Source: Carposina sasakii (Eukaryota; Arthropoda; Insecta; Lepidoptera; Carposinidae). Taken from it: 64,000 nt of DNA. The notes below the pieces were generated by a model that was given only the letters and a program-made list of their open reading frames with translations, did no database searches and was not told the DNA's origin. The stretch covers positions 14,210,120 to 14,274,119 of the forward strand of contig CP053149.1 of NCBI GenBank assembly GCA_014607495.2, given 5' to 3'. Position numbers and translations under genes: made by a program. Positions 12,318-24,928 of this stretch are shown here, in pieces; the stretch's first letter is position 1, and the number at the start of each line of letters is the position of its first letter.

Positions 12318-14060
12318 CACGTCTAGCGCCTTCCAATCGGGGTAGGCGTAGGTTCGATCCCAGTCACGGTCACTTTTATGTATGTAGTAAATGCTGACCA
12401 CAAAATCATTTCATCTAAAAAAGCATCAAAACGCAATCTCGTTTAATAGTGCGAACAAAGTCCCTGACAATATCAATAACTCTCGCCAAAGAATGTAATT
12501 AAAAGAACACCAATAAAAATAATTGGGCTCAAAGGCGACCGGCGCGGCGCAGGCGCATTTTATTTTTATAGCCCTTGTTATAAAGCACTTTCTGCGACTC
12601 TACCCGCGTGATCCACAAGTAAATTAAGTAAGTAGGTATACCTATAGTGTATGAATAACCATTTATTATTAAAAAATACCCGGATGCGTCATCATTTAAT
12701 GTAGGTTGATTCATTCTTACGATTAGTAAGGCAAATCTAATAATAAAATTATTAATAAAGAAATGGAAAAAATTCCTCACCCGGGTGGGAATCGAACCCA
12801 CGACCTCTGCATTCCGTGCAAATCTAATGATACCTCTCATGCTCAAAGTTTGCTAGAAGAAAGAGCATGCATAAGAAATATACATACTCGTGGGTACAAA
12901 CAAACATTCGCAAACATAATTCTTCTTCTTGCGCAGTCGGTTAAAGCAAGTCGGTAGAGCTACCGAACTTTATATGAAAATAGATTCTTCCTCCTTGGAC
13001 AAAACAAAACTATTTAGCAAAAAAAATGCATGATAAAGCATCTGTTACCTAACGTGGGACTACCGGACAACGCTGTGATAAAAAAAATACTAACGTAACC
13101 ATGGATATGAGCAGGATTTAGGTTTTTTTTTTTTTTTTTTTTTTATTTCAGGAATTACAATTAGGTTCAGGGTGCCATTAAAAACTTGGCGCCCTTTATG
13201 TAACTATTAGCCTGGGACACATTTATATGTTTCACCGAATAGCTTCTATTGCATTCGCAACCGTCACTTTTATTAGACATAGCTACAACAATATATACAC
13301 TGCACTGCATAGATAGTACCTATGGGCGTGCACGGCTTAGTAGCTAGCGCCATCATTCACAGGAGCCATTCGGCGAAACGCAGGTAGCTTAGAGCAACGC
13401 GGGCTGTAGATAGGACCTACTGTGGGTACAGTATTTATTTAAAGATATAAGTGACTCAACATTATTAGTACAGGAATAATACTTCTGAGTCTGTGCAGTC
13501 GTGCGCAATTTTATATGAGGGTAGTACAAGAAATGGAAGTAGAATCAATCACGGTAGGTCCTTACCAACAAAAAATAGTTTAGACTTTGGCAGGTATTCA
13601 TATCCATATTATTAAGTGCCGGTCAAGCAATGACAAAGCGTGCAATTCGATTTCCTTGCATAGTTATACCTGCCAGGGATTACATTTCCTGGAATTTGTC
13701 ACATCGTCATATACAGGCTGATCTTTTGCTGAGCTAAAAAATGCATAGCTAAATAAAACAACAAACGCCTAAACTTTAGGTAAAAAGTACCTAATGAGCT
13801 TTTGAGACCGGTGTAGATAATACTCGTCGTAGATAGATACCTATTGCCACACATACATATATGAATAACCCATACTCGTTCTTATCCAGATATAATAAAG
13901 TTAAACAAAAAATATCACCAAAAAGAGAAAACAACTTGCAAATTAATGACACAATTACTTGATTTGTTCTCATTATAATATTTTGTAACATAAAAAATAC
14001 TAAAATAACATGAAAATAAACTAGAAATAAAAATATTAAAAAAAAAGTTATCAACCATTA
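12318..14060. other. Mixed repeat debris with tRNA-like remnants and a poly-T run
   Basis: A B-box-like ggttcgatccc lies at about 12351. The stretch at 12773-12840 reads in reverse like the 3' half of a tRNA (GGTTCGATTCCCACC), but I can fold no full cloverleaf, so it is probably a SINE head. A T-run of 22 lies at 13123-13144. No protein gene is supported. Confidence 0.45.
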
Positions 14061-14134
14061 AGGCCCCGACGAGATTCGAACTCGTGATCTCCTGTTTACT
14101 AGACAGGCGCTTTAACCAACTAAGCCACGGCGCC
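14061..14134 (-). tRNA. tRNA-Thr (anticodon AGU)
   Basis: The 74-nt sequence folds into a full cloverleaf: a 4-bp D stem (GCTT/AAGC), an anticodon stem CCTGT/ACAGG with loop CTAGTAA (anticodon AGT), and a T stem ACGAG/CTCGT with loop TTCGAAT. Internal promoter boxes are present (TGGCTTAGTTGG and GTTCGAATC). No CCA is encoded, as expected in eukaryotes. Nine T residues (14038-14046 read on the - strand) follow within 25 bp and would end Pol III transcription. One oddity is a G4-G69 mismatch in the otherwise paired 7-bp acceptor stem. There is no intron. It delivers threonine to ACU codons, and other codons through inosine. Confidence 0.92.
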
Positions 14135-15562
14135 GATGAACGATGAGTTGAAAATTTGACTTATATCTGCCACAGATAGAGAACCGAGATAATTCCATTT
14201 CATTTTATTGCATCGTTTGCTATCGTTATCAATTTAGTTATGATATCATCAGTTTTGGAATGTCGTTTAATGTAATGCCCTCAGTAATGCCTAGCTACCT
14301 CATAGACATTTTGTATTTTTAGTTTTTACTAATCACTCACTGAAAAATATATTGTGTAGAAGGCGGATAGATCAGAAAATAATAACACGTTTAGTACCTA
14401 ATATGCAAAAACAAAATTTTATACATATACAAATAACAAAAAACCCACAGGTGGCGCCACTTGCCTGTGTGTGGTACCTTTCTGTGTTTCGTACTGTATG
14501 AATGAATATTTTTAAATATTTGAACTTAACACTTGTACGTACCTATGTACCTACCTACTTATATTTATTGTACTTATTTCAATATTCAGTTTGTAGATTT
14601 TTTATTGTTTATTATTAGTAGCATCAGCAAGTAACATAAGTGTACCTAGAATAAAGTGCTTTGTGTTGTAAACATTGGTAAGATTTTGTCTGTCAACCTA
14701 ACCTAACCTAAAGTTTCTTTGACAAGGTTAGACAGAGATTATTGTACCTGGTACAATGTATCAAATAACCGCCTCTGCCGAGACTCGAACCCAGCTCCTA
14801 TCGGCTAAGCTGTTTGCCAAATAGTTTAAATACCTATATCACAAAACATTGTTGCATGAATATTATTGCTGGCTAAGTTGTATAACGGCTGTAATACTAA
14901 GTATTAAAGCTGTATTAAGTATTATAGCAGCAATTAGAGGCATGTTACCGCTTTATTAAGGCTTTGAGCTTCGGCGGTGCGTGCTTAGATGTTTTGTTTA
15001 TGTTTATATTTATTGTTATAACTTTGTTATTGCGGCGATATAGAAGTGAAGTTCAATTTCTTTGATGTATAACTTTGGGTCATTCTACTATTTTGAAGTC
15101 CCAACAACATACTACCTACTAATAGGTAAGCTAGATCTACCGATAAGTTGGAAAAAGTATCAAAAAAGTAGTTGAGTAGGTTTCTTAAATATGTTTTTTT
15201 TCTCAGAAGCTTTGATCTTCTGTAACTGTCTATCTAACCCTAAAAAGTAGCCGTCCTTTCGCAGATACCTCACTACTACTTTTTGCCCACTACATTCTTG
15301 CACTCGTTAGAGAGTAGTATATTCTTTGTACTTGCATTAAGATCCGTTCAGCCGTTGACGTGCATTAAAAAGCGGGTGGGGCTGTGTCGGGGCACACGGC
15401 CGTTGGTTTTAACGTGAAACGTCTATGTTAGCGAATCTGAAATGAAAACAAGATGGACGCTGTTTTAAGTATTTTAATAAAAAAAGAACAGGTACGTAAT
15501 AGAAACATAAAATACATAGCAAATGTTTATATATTTATTGTCACTTTCTGGTTATTTTAAAT
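14135..15562. other. No gene; one tRNA-like remnant
   Basis: At 14772-14815 the - strand carries a GGGTTCGAGTCTC B-box-like stretch inside a degenerate tRNA-like sequence, probably a SINE relic. A small tandem 'taacc taacc taacc' lies near 14695. Nothing else was recognised. Confidence 0.45.
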
Positions 15563-15755
15563 GACTTCGTCCGCGTGAGGGGGCGTTGTACCCGTGCGAA
15601 GCCGGGCAGGTTGTTGTATAGACTGTAGCCTTCCTTGGTAAATGGGCTATCTAACACTGAAAGAATTTTTCAAATCAGACCAGTAGTTCCTGAGATTAGC
15701 GCGTTCAAACAAACAAACAAACAAACTCTTCAGCTTTATAATATTAGTATAGATA
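15563..15755 (+). mobile_element. Family D non-LTR-type 3' fragment, copy 2
   Basis: It reads gacttcgtccgcgtgagggg, 'tacccgtgcgaagccgggca', 'agattagcgcgttcaaac', then (caaa)n and tataatattagtatagat. It is nearly identical to 31.71 kb apart from the number of caaa units, so both insertions are young. Confidence 0.85.
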
Positions 15756-16428
15756 TAAATACTGTCCAAATTACACTTATTTTTGCATCGGTTCAAATAA
15801 ACTTGACAAACACACTCACCACGCTATAAAGTCGGAGTCACGAGTTACTGAATAGAAACAAGCGCGAGCGCCGGTTTCGCACAGTTATCGCAGTATCCCT
15901 CCCCCGCCCCCCCGCTTGACCCCGACACGAACTACTTGCTATATAAGTGAAATATTTACACCACATTTTTGTTTCTAAGACCCGATGATATAGACCTTTT
16001 CGTTACGGTCCAGTTTTTAAACCTGGTACCCGTATGTGTCGGCGCGATTTTAAAGACGATTCAAAAAATAAAGAGAAGCGTAGCGTAGTGGTATAGGCTC
16101 GTAGACTCGTAGCGGTCTACGGTTAGAGTTTTTCAGTTCCGAAGTCCACTGATATGTGCTACTAGGGCCTATACATATGTATTTTAGTGTTTTTGTGTAT
16201 TGTCATTAGATACCGTATCTACCCATATTTAATTTACCTACAGAATAACATAAACCCCATCTATACCAAGTTCTTAATCTACGGGTAAATTTAAAATGAC
16301 GTTAAATCACAGATATGGTAATGGGGCTAACTTAAATTGGCAGTTTTGTAACATATAGGTACCAGAATAACACAAAGTATCAGAGTAAAGATCACGCGGA
16401 CGTAGTCGCGGACTGTCGCTTGTTAATA
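15756..16428. other. No recognisable feature
   Basis: Non-repetitive sequence with a C-rich patch (about 15895-15920). No gene is supported. Confidence 0.4.
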
Positions 16429-17347
16429 CAGGTGTTTTTTGTTGCCGTCCTTAACGAAGGGTACGTACTCTATAGATCAAATAAAGTAAGTTTATGCCAA
16501 AAAAATATAATTTAAAAAATCCAAAAACCCGACTGCGTAAAAAAGAACCAAACTTTGTACATACTCGTAATAAAAAATCAGAAAAGAAAAAAACAAGCCC
16601 TTAGATGTCCGGTGGTCTTGAATTCTATAATGTAATATGGAATGAATACTTTTGAAGAACATAAAATATTTTCTATTTATCGTAACATAACAACTGAACA
16701 GCCAGAATCCATTCAAATATTAGCTTGGCTGTCGGATAATTATTTTCAGTTTTTTTATTATGTACAAAGTTTGGTTCTTTTTTACGCAGTCGGGTTTTTG
16801 GATTTTTTAAATTATGTTTTTTTTATTTTATTCTTTTTTGTTATGAGTACCTAGCTACTAATAGGTTCGCTTTAAGAAACATGCTCAACATGCATGCAAG
16901 AAGTTTTCGACTTGCTGCTGTCTAAAAACTTATATGTAAGAATGGTTGCTGCGCAACTTTAAACCGATAGGTATAGATCTTAAACGGTTAGTCGAATCGA
17001 AAAATGTTGAGAGAAACCTAAAAATGATTTTTAAATACCTATTCAACGATACTCCACTGGATATAGTTTGTCGATTTTAATTTTTTTCATTTTCACAAAA
17101 TGGCGTCCGGTAGTCACCATATTGGATTTTCACTAACGTCATGTCTTTGAGTGACACTCGCTATATTAATAATTTTTCGAAAAATGTGCATTTATGCAGA
17201 AAAACGCAGTCTATTTACTCAACTTTGGACCCTAATATTTTGGAAACCAGACACTTCCCAGTAGGTATGCTTCCATGGAGAAAAATAATCGTGATGATGA
17301 GGAGATTCCGTAGTTTTCGGGAACGTTGACGACCAAAAATCACTCTG
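16429..17347 (+). mobile_element. Family A element, copy 5, interrupted by a foldback element
   Basis: The left part (caggtgttttttgttgccgt to agtttatgccaaaaaaa) and the right part (tttcgaaaaatgtgcattta to ccaaaaatcactctg) are separated by about 660 bp of another element. TA flanks the outer ends. The interruption falls at the A-rich site that follows 'agtttatgcc'. Confidence 0.88.
16503..17160 (+). mobile_element. Large foldback element, copy 1 (nested in family A)
   Basis: The left arm begins ataatttaaaaaatccaaaa at 16507 and continues 'acccgactgcgtaaaaaaga'. The right arm at about 16760-16822 is its reverse complement. A unique 3' segment (16845-17160, gtacctagctactaatagg to gagtgacactcg) is shared with the copy at 23.07-23.87 kb. 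The inner part of the right arm seen in that copy is deleted here. No transposase is present. Confidence 0.85.
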
Positions 17348-18330
17348 TATAATATACCTGAGTGATATTAACAATATCACGCAAAACTATCGTGTAGATT
17401 CGTACAATTTCCTTTATAGTCTGTTAGTTGTATATCTAGGAAATCGCTGCAAATTAAATTTGTTTCACTGATTAGGTTGTTCGCCTCTTTATAGCGGGTT
17501 TGCATGCAGGTCTAATGGAAATAGCGAGCTTGCCTCGTGTGGGGTAAATATATACTTAGGTATTAGCTAGTATACAGATATACTAAATTAATTAATCAGT
17601 TTGATAATATTTTACTAGGTAACAAACATCTTCATGTTTTTGTCACATACTTTTTCATATAAGGTTCATATAAATAAGGATATAAATAGATAATATAGTA
17701 GGAAAGGTAGGTATGTGTTTGTATGGTCAGATATGTTTGGTAAGTAGGTACTAACGTAACGTAATTGGTACTAACATTGATCCATAGTAAATCCAGTCGT
17801 TTTAACGGTTTTTTTTAATACTATATTCGAACAATTTTATAATATATCATCATCAGAAACAGTAGTCTCTTTGTGTTGTTTTTTCTGGGATGGAATAGAA
17901 GCTTTTTATCTTTACTATCTACCCAAATGTTAAATTAATGTTATTACTAGTTCTTCCTTCATGAATATTTGAAAAACTCATAATAAAATAACTAATAATA
18001 CCTTAACACTTTTTCATTGTATTTCAAATGTCACATTAGGTATAAAGGGTTTTAATTAGAAAAGCCCACCTACAACCACCCCACACACTCTTATATAGCC
18101 TATTCTAAACTCACTTGCACAGAATGTTAGACCCTACCTCTGATATGAGTAGGTCGTCGGTCGGTACGTACTCTATTGTTTGATTTTTTCTTAGCTGTTC
18201 TTCATAGCTAGGTTAACTTAAAAGCTAATAAAAGTAAAAATAAATCACGAAAAATTATTTCAAAATCTGAGTACCTACTATAGGGACTACTGCAGCTTTT
18301 AGGCGTCGTCGTCGATGTGTTCTTGTTCTT
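17348..18330. other. No recognisable feature
   Basis: AT-rich sequence with no supportable gene. Confidence 0.4.
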
Positions 18331-18548
18331 CTTCAGCCTATTGCAGTCCACTGCTGGACGTAGGCCTCCCCTAGGGCACGCCAAAAGGCTACTGCCACAG
18401 GGGGGTTTTGCCCGTAGTCGCCACGCTAGGCAGGCGGGTTGGTGACCGCAGTGTGATTTTTGGACTATATTGTCAGTATAGGAGGCGCTGCTCCCCACCT
18501 CTCGAAAACCCTTAATCGCCTCGTACGACACCCACAGGCAGGCAGGGG
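18331..18548 (+). repeat. Family C repeat, copy 3
   Basis: It contains cagcctattgcagtccactg, 'ctggacgtaggcctcccct', 'ggtgaccgcagtgtg' and 'ggaggcgctgctcccc', in the same order as the 7.4-kb copy. The 107-codon - strand frame over it is a repeat artefact. Confidence 0.8.
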
Positions 18549-19897
18549 TGGTACAAACTCTACTCTACTGGCACCACGCAAAAATTTTCATTTTATTTTC
18601 CATCAGTATCTCTCCAGATATTATGAGACCTATTTGTATTTGAGATCTCATCAAAATAAGTTTGAAATCGGCCATAAACATTTCAACGGTATCGCGAAAC
18701 TAGCAATTTATAGGTAGATAGATAATAAGAAAATGTTGGGGACAGACAGGCGGCGAGGCGTCTTATTATGACTACAGATATTATAATTAGATGCAATAAA
18801 AACCATCCCCTCGGAAGTGAGAAATGTAGAGCTATTAAGGATATGAATACTTAATGATGCTTGCTTAAGTTCTTAAACTCCATTGAAGTACTTAATTTGA
18901 TTTCTTATCTGCGGTGAAAACTTTCGTTCCTGAGTGAGGGACATTATTCCCATAAGATAAAGAGCTCCAGTATGCAATTTTAGAAAGATCTGCCTTTTAG
19001 ATTCCTTCAACTTTCAAGTACCTAGATAAGTAGTAACTAGTTTTAGAGGTTGTCGTCTAAAACTTGCTTGTTCCTTTTTATTGGTTAATTTTCCTAACTT
19101 ATGATACAGTTTACTTAATTTTACTGCCAGAAATAAACTAACTTGTGAATATCCTTACAGTTAAAATAGAGTTGAACTCTCGCGTGCTAACTTAACTAAT
19201 AGAGTCAGCAAACAACACGGAATAAGTTGTACCTATTCCTATTACGTATTAGTACTTGGCGTTTTCTTAGTTAACCGCAGTTTAAATTAACCGTTTGTTT
19301 ATTATTCACCGCAATGAGTAAAAGTTTTTAATTAGTTAAATTGCATATTTTTAAAATACTTAAAGTATCTTGTACTAAGCTAACTTGGCATGTACCTATA
19401 TCTTTGAGGTTAAAATTTAATTTGAAATATTGTCATCGGTGATTTAATTATTCTTTTAAAGTTAAGGTACCTACATACTCGTATTGTTCGGCGTAGGTAA
19501 GTTGGGTTCAACTCATACATCAGATTCAGATTCAGATAATTTATTTGAATAAATATGGGTACATAATAAAGATAACATCAATGAAAATTTAGTTCCTGCA
19601 TATTTTGCCATTGATTGGCATGCAAATGTTAGTGGGTTAATATAGATATTGTTATCATAAGTTAATCGTAGGTAAGTTGGGTTCAATTTCATACAACAAG
19701 CCCATAAAAAGCGGAATCCATCTAGTAGATGGTCAATATAATATAGATAGAATATCAGATGCAATGCGTAACCTATCATAGGTAGCTACATGATAACTAC
19801 CTATATAAATACTCAATACTATAAATACCACAGACACTATTTCACGATTACAACTCTGATTCAGCTCGCTACAGCTCTTCTTTCTTTGGAAAGCCCC
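18549..19897. other. No recognisable feature
   Basis: AT-rich. Two copies of 'gtaggtaagttgggttcaa' about 180 bp apart (near 19493 and 19669) are the only structure noticed. Confidence 0.4.
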
Positions 19898-20049
19898 CCT
19901 AGCATGACCACGAATCGTGGATATCGTATCGTACGATATTGTATATTCTATGTACAAAATTCAATATGGCGGCTATATTTATCGTATTTTGACAGGCTAA
20001 ATGTCGATAAATTGGTTTATCATAATCGTGTGTCGCAGGTCATTCTAGG
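19898..20049. mobile_element. Small inverted-repeat element (family H), copy 1
   Basis: The ends are cctagcatgacc and ggtcattctagg, inverted repeats with one mismatch. The interior is rich in ATCG palindromes (cgtggatatcgtatcgtacg) and includes 'tatggcggctatatttatcg'. A second copy of about 150 bp is at 22.26 kb. It is a non-coding MITE. Confidence 0.8.
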
Positions 20050-20388
20050 CTTACAGATAACAATTTAGTCTCATAGGTACCTATACCTAGAAAATAATGC
20101 GTAAATATTTATCAATCTGGAACAGTTCCACCGCTATAACACAATCAGCTCAGCCGTAGGTAAATGAGACGTCAATGGTGCAGGGAACACGCTCTGACTG
20201 TATCAGTGAGTTAATGGCTTGACACACGCAACGCTTTTCAGGATGTGAGGGTTGTGTCGGCAACGTGAAGACTCATCCCTTTTTCATAGAGTTCGTTATA
20301 TGATACATATAATATCTATATTAATTCCCAAGCAACAATTTGGTGATATCATTTTTGCTTTATCTGATCTTTTATCTAATGTCATGTA

Positions 20389-20505
20389 ACTGCTCTTTAG
20401 ATTATATTAAGTTTACACATACGTTAAGATAAGTAATTATTGACAACTGCTCTTCTATGATTATAATTAAGTCTTACACATACGTTAAGATAAGTAATTA
20501 TTGAC
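20389..20505. repeat. Imperfect tandem duplication, about 58-60 bp x 2
   Basis: Each unit starts actgctctt and ends with the same run, acacatacgttaagataagt followed by aattattgaca. The second unit carries a few changes and a small insertion. Confidence 0.85.
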
Positions 20506-22261
20506 AAAAAAAATGAAATATAGGATTATGCGTTAGTGCAAGTGACGTTCAATGATTACTTTCTTTCTTTCATCGTAAATATAGGCGCTTGTTAAGGTTA
20601 ATGGTGGATTAAATGTAATTAATGATTTCTTCAACGATAAAAGATAAGCTTTAAAAGCAAGTGTCCCCAAACGCGTGCAGTCCTATTAATTGTGTGCTAC
20701 TTACATAAATACTTTTACTTGCGTGATCGGTTTTTAACGAGCAGTTATAGTAAATTATGTCTTTTGGATTATCGCTTTCATTGTTTACCACAATGATAAA
20801 CTGAGTGACACAATCGACGAAAAGTGTTTATGGGGAAAATATGTATTTTTTTCCAGGACGTAACGTCGTTGACATGCTGAAAGCATTTCGATATGAAGTG
20901 TCGTTTAACAATTTAAAGTAGCTTACGAATAAACACTGAATTATGAAAGCCAGTTTGAAAGTATATGTAGTATTCGCGATATTTTGTAGACTGTAGCCTA
21001 CTTATCTAATAAATACAAAGATCACACACAAGTTCTTGTAAATCTCCTCATTCAATTCAATTAATGACTTGAAAAACTTCTAAATACAAATTAAATGCAA
21101 CAATCGACAATTATCGCCCATGATTGACTCTGCCCAACCGACTTCGACAACAGCGGGTTATTATAGCCCACTATTTGAGTTTGACAGTTGGCATTTCACG
21201 ATCCCAGCCCGCTCGGTTGTCGAACAACATTTTTTACCCCATTTGAAAAGGTCGACATGTCCACTTGAGCGAGCAAGACGTACCACGCTATTTTGTTTCT
21301 GCAAAAGTGTGTATTACCCGGTATTCATAGTGGTATTTTCCCTTGAGGCCATCCTTATTCGAGGAGCTAGTATTTTATATCTTTGTTATTAGAGGTTATT
21401 GTTCAACGCTAAAAAAGGTTTGCAGTTTGAGTACGCCAGGGCATAGAGGAATAAAAGATAATCTTATTCCTCTATGGCCAGGGTAAGACAACGAGCTCTC
21501 TCTTTAGTGACAGCAAAGTAAAGTTTGTCGTGTTGGTATACGCAGTCTATTTCATAATTGTATTAACTTAATTAACACTTGCGTTTTGTTTGTCGTGTAT
21601 CAACAGTAGATAATTGTTTAGAAAAAAGTATCCGCAAAAAGTTGTTGGTGGCCATGATTTGCGGGGAGCGATGCGATGCTATTATACATATATGGATACA
21701 TCACTTAATTGCTAATATCCATAGAATAATAAACAATAAGGTATGAAACTTTGAAATACATACTCACATGCTGTAAATGTTCACAACAGGTGATGAGGGT
21801 CTAATGTAATAGCAACAAATATAATGCATATATTAGTTTGTTTTTGTTAATTTAGGTTTGGGAATTTTAATTAGTTTCATATATAATTGATTTAAAATAA
21901 TTATTGTATTTGGCTGCAATGCGTAAGGAAAGAGTCAAGCATATATGTATATGGAACTAGAGAGTGATCCTGTCAACTGACAGTCTTACTCTTATTTTAT
22001 TTATAAACATTTATAAACCTAATCATCACCTCAAAGGCCGCTCTACACATAACTTCCTTGCATGCTCATACACACCTGTTTTCATACAACCCCTTTAAAC
22101 ACACCGTTGAACATTGACATAACTTATATTTTCGCATTCATAAAAATTAATAGATGTATATTCACTCTATCGTAAAAATACTAACATTATGCTTACCTAT
22201 ATCGCATTTGTAACACGAGCGAGACACTGCGGGCGGTATTAGGTTAGTACCCACCAGCCCC
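20506..22261. other. No supported gene; 90-codon frame and a small hairpin
   Basis: A frame from a true ATG at 21120 to 21392 (+, 90 aa) has a hydrophobic C-terminal third but no recognised motif, and I do not call it. At 21428-21481 an imperfect hairpin is built from catagaggaataa and ttattcctctatg. The motif 'attcctctatgcc' recurs alone near 22567, so this is probably a MITE relic. Confidence 0.4.
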
Positions 22262-22411
22262 CCTAGCATGACCACGCATCGTGGATATCGTGTCCTACGA
22301 TATCGTATCGTCTCTATACAAAATTCAACATGGCGGCTATATTTATCGTATTTTGACAGGCAAACTGTCGATAAATCGTTTATCATATCGTGTTTCGCAG
22401 GTCATGCTACT
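22262..22411. mobile_element. Family H element, copy 2
   Basis: It starts cctagcatgaccacgcatcg and ends 'cgcaggtcatgctac'. The interior matches the 19.9-kb copy, including 'catggcggctatatttatcg'. Confidence 0.8.
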
Positions 22412-23073
22412 AGAGCACAGAGATGTGCGAGGATATAAAGCTATGCTATGAACGTATATGACAGTTTCCACTGATGCCAAGGTATACAAGGAGCAATTAA
22501 TTAATCTACCTTACCTATCTACCGTATACTTTAAGTAACAATGCATTCAGGAGTAGTAGACTTTACTATTCCTCTATGCCTTTACCCACGTACTTTACTT
22601 ATGTATAAGGGGCTCTACAAAATTTATAAAAAAACGTGGTTATGATATGATGTGTTTTAAAGTATCTTACGTCACTCTAGATATCTAAACACAGGGTTCC
22701 CACCAAAAAAAATAAATAGGCAGCGAAAACGTCGAGCAAGTGTAGCGTCATAACGACTTGGCTCTAATGTTATTTGTATAAAAAAATCAATTTGTTATGA
22801 GGCTGTAGTCGCGGGTAATTCGGGGACAAGTGAGCGTGGTTCCTGTGCTTTTGTATGAGAGAGCAATTTAGCACTTTTTACACCTCTCGCTCGGACGCCA
22901 GCGCTGCGCCCGATTTATTGTGTATCCAAGCTGCGTGGCATAATAGGGTTGACACTATGACATAGTTAGTTGTAGATAGAGTATAAGAGTAATATATTAT
23001 TCTTAAAGTTCTTGGCTATGACCCCATATTTATCTGTAGGTCCATGGCGACAAAAATTCTCGATTTTTTTTAT
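22412..23073. other. No recognisable feature
   Basis: Non-repetitive at the resolution available. No gene is supported. Confidence 0.4.
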
Positions 23074-23868
23074 GAAAAAAAAACATAATTTAAAAAATCC
23101 AAAAACCCGACTGCTTAAAAAAGAACCAAATAATGTACATAATAAAAAAACTGAAAAGACAAAAACAAGCACTTAGATGTCCGGTGGTCTAGAATTCTAT
23201 AATATTATTATGGAATGAATACTATGAAAGAGCATAAAATATTTTCTAATGATCGTAAAATAACAACTGAACAGCCAGGATCCATTGAAATATTAGCTTA
23301 GCTGTCGGATGATTATCCGATCCATTATAATGGATCCTGTTCAGTTGTTATGTGAAGATCGTTAGAAAATATTTTATGTTCTTCAATAGTATTCATTCCA
23401 TAATAATACCTATTATAGAATTCTAGACCACCGGACATCTAAGTGCTTGTTTTTTTTTAACTATGTACATTATTTGGTTCTTTTTTAAGCAGTCGGGTTT
23501 TTGAATTTTTTAAATTATGTTTTTTTATTTTATACTTTTTTGTTATGAGTACCTAGCTACTAATAGGTCCGCTTCAAGAAACATGCTCAACATGCTCGGC
23601 AGCAATGAGTTTTCGTCTTCCTGCTGTCTAAAAACTTATACTATGTGAGAATGATTGTTATGCAACTTTCAATCGATATAGATCCTAAACGGTTGGTCGA
23701 ATCGAAAAATGTTAAGAGAAACCTAACAATGATTTTAAAATACCTATTCAACGATACCCCACTCGATATAGTTAGTCGACTTAAATTTTTTTCATTTTCA
23801 CAAAATGGTGTCAGTAGTCGCCATATTGGATTTTACTAACGTGATGTCTTTAGTGACACTCGCCGGAC
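23074..23868 (+). mobile_element. Large foldback element, copy 2 (about 455-bp hairpin plus 3' segment)
   Basis: The left arm (from about 23080, acataatttaaaaaatccaa) and the right arm (ending about 23525) pair over roughly 220 bp each. Landmarks include agatgtccggtggtctagaa on the left and its complement on the right, closing around gctgtcggatgattatccga near 23305. A shared 3' segment (23547-23868) follows. It is non-autonomous. The arms are far longer than a normal MITE end, so this is a foldback-type element. Confidence 0.87.
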
Positions 23869-24928
23869 TAAGAGGAATCGATTGACGTACGAATCATAAA
23901 AATCGGCCGAGGCGTTTGGTCTGTGTAGTGCTTCAAAGGAACATACAACCATACATAGGTATATACATACATACATAGGCTGTTATACACAATAATGCGT
24001 CGCGCAGTCGGGTAAAAAATTATGTATACATACATTGTACATACATTACCAAAAATGGGGTAGCCAGAACTGCAGGATTTCGAAGGAGATCCTAAATCCA
24101 CGCTTAGCAGAGTGGGTAAAGATGTAAAAAATCAGTGACAAGTTGCTATTAGCTCATCGCCTGAGAGTAGATACGCCTCTAATGTTTTATGACATGCGAG
24201 GAAGGAGATGTAGCACACATCAGTCAAAAATATCATGCATATTATAACTCAAAGTAGATAGTAAAATAATGTTTTGTATCAACCCTAGTAACATTGTATT
24301 TACTTTGAGTTTTGTTGTCCAATGGATGGACAATAGAGCCGCGGCGTGGCTAGTCGACCATGATATTTGATAACTGTACCCAACACGCTTCGGTGACAAG
24401 CCTTTATCAAGTAAATTATTTAAATATCATCTGCACAATTATAAAAAAATGCTAGCGAACGGATCTATTCTACGAATCTTCAGTGGGTACCATCTAAAAA
24501 GAATGAATTGCTTGAGAGCTTTTACAAGTGTAGGTATACTTCGTAGCGAATTTAAAGCTCTAAATTTAATAAAATATACTTGATAATAAAAATTATGTGG
24601 AAATTCTTACACAATATTGAGTAACAAATATTTTACATGCAATACACGACTGTGGGGTAGCCAGAACTGCGCAGGATTATAATTGATATTGATATTCCAC
24701 AGCCAAATATGCTGAACATGTACACTTATGTTTATTGAGAACGATTTTCTATTGCGCACCTATTATTATCTGAGGGCAATGTCGAGCAAAAGAAAATAAT
24801 ATACGTACATGCAGTATTTCCTATAATAATCGATAGTTTCTTTCATCCGACTTTTAACTGCGACCATTAGATAACCTTTCTATAATTGTATCCAAAATGG
24901 TTATAAATTGCCCCTGTACGATTCTATA
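23869..24928. other. No supported gene
   Basis: It contains a small (acat)n patch, and two copies of 'tggggtagccagaactgc' near 24056 and 24654 that mark minor repeat debris. Nothing coding is supported. Confidence 0.4.

Noticed and set aside
12773..12840. Second tRNA gene on the - strand
   Set aside because: The T arm and B box look right, but I cannot form a proper anticodon stem with U33 or a D arm, so it is a tRNA-like remnant.
12529..12957. Open frames of 105 and 64 codons on opposite strands
   Set aside because: They run through a tRNA-like or SINE-like remnant; peptides such as GSIPTRVRNFF come from translating the B-box region.
16492..16854. Frames of 74 and 70 codons, one on each strand, both with 'YVQSLVLFYAVGFLDFLNY'
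   Set aside because: The same peptide appears on both strands because the two arms of the foldback element are reverse complements.
17141..17329. Recurring peptide ending [17 protein letters not shown] (also at 6818 and 12076)
   Set aside because: It is the translation of the conserved right third of family A. It has no consistent start, and internal changes are not those of a selected protein.
21120..21392. 90-aa frame with a true ATG and hydrophobic C-terminal third
   Set aside because: No recognised motif, no splice or poly(A) support, and length within chance expectation for 64 kb.
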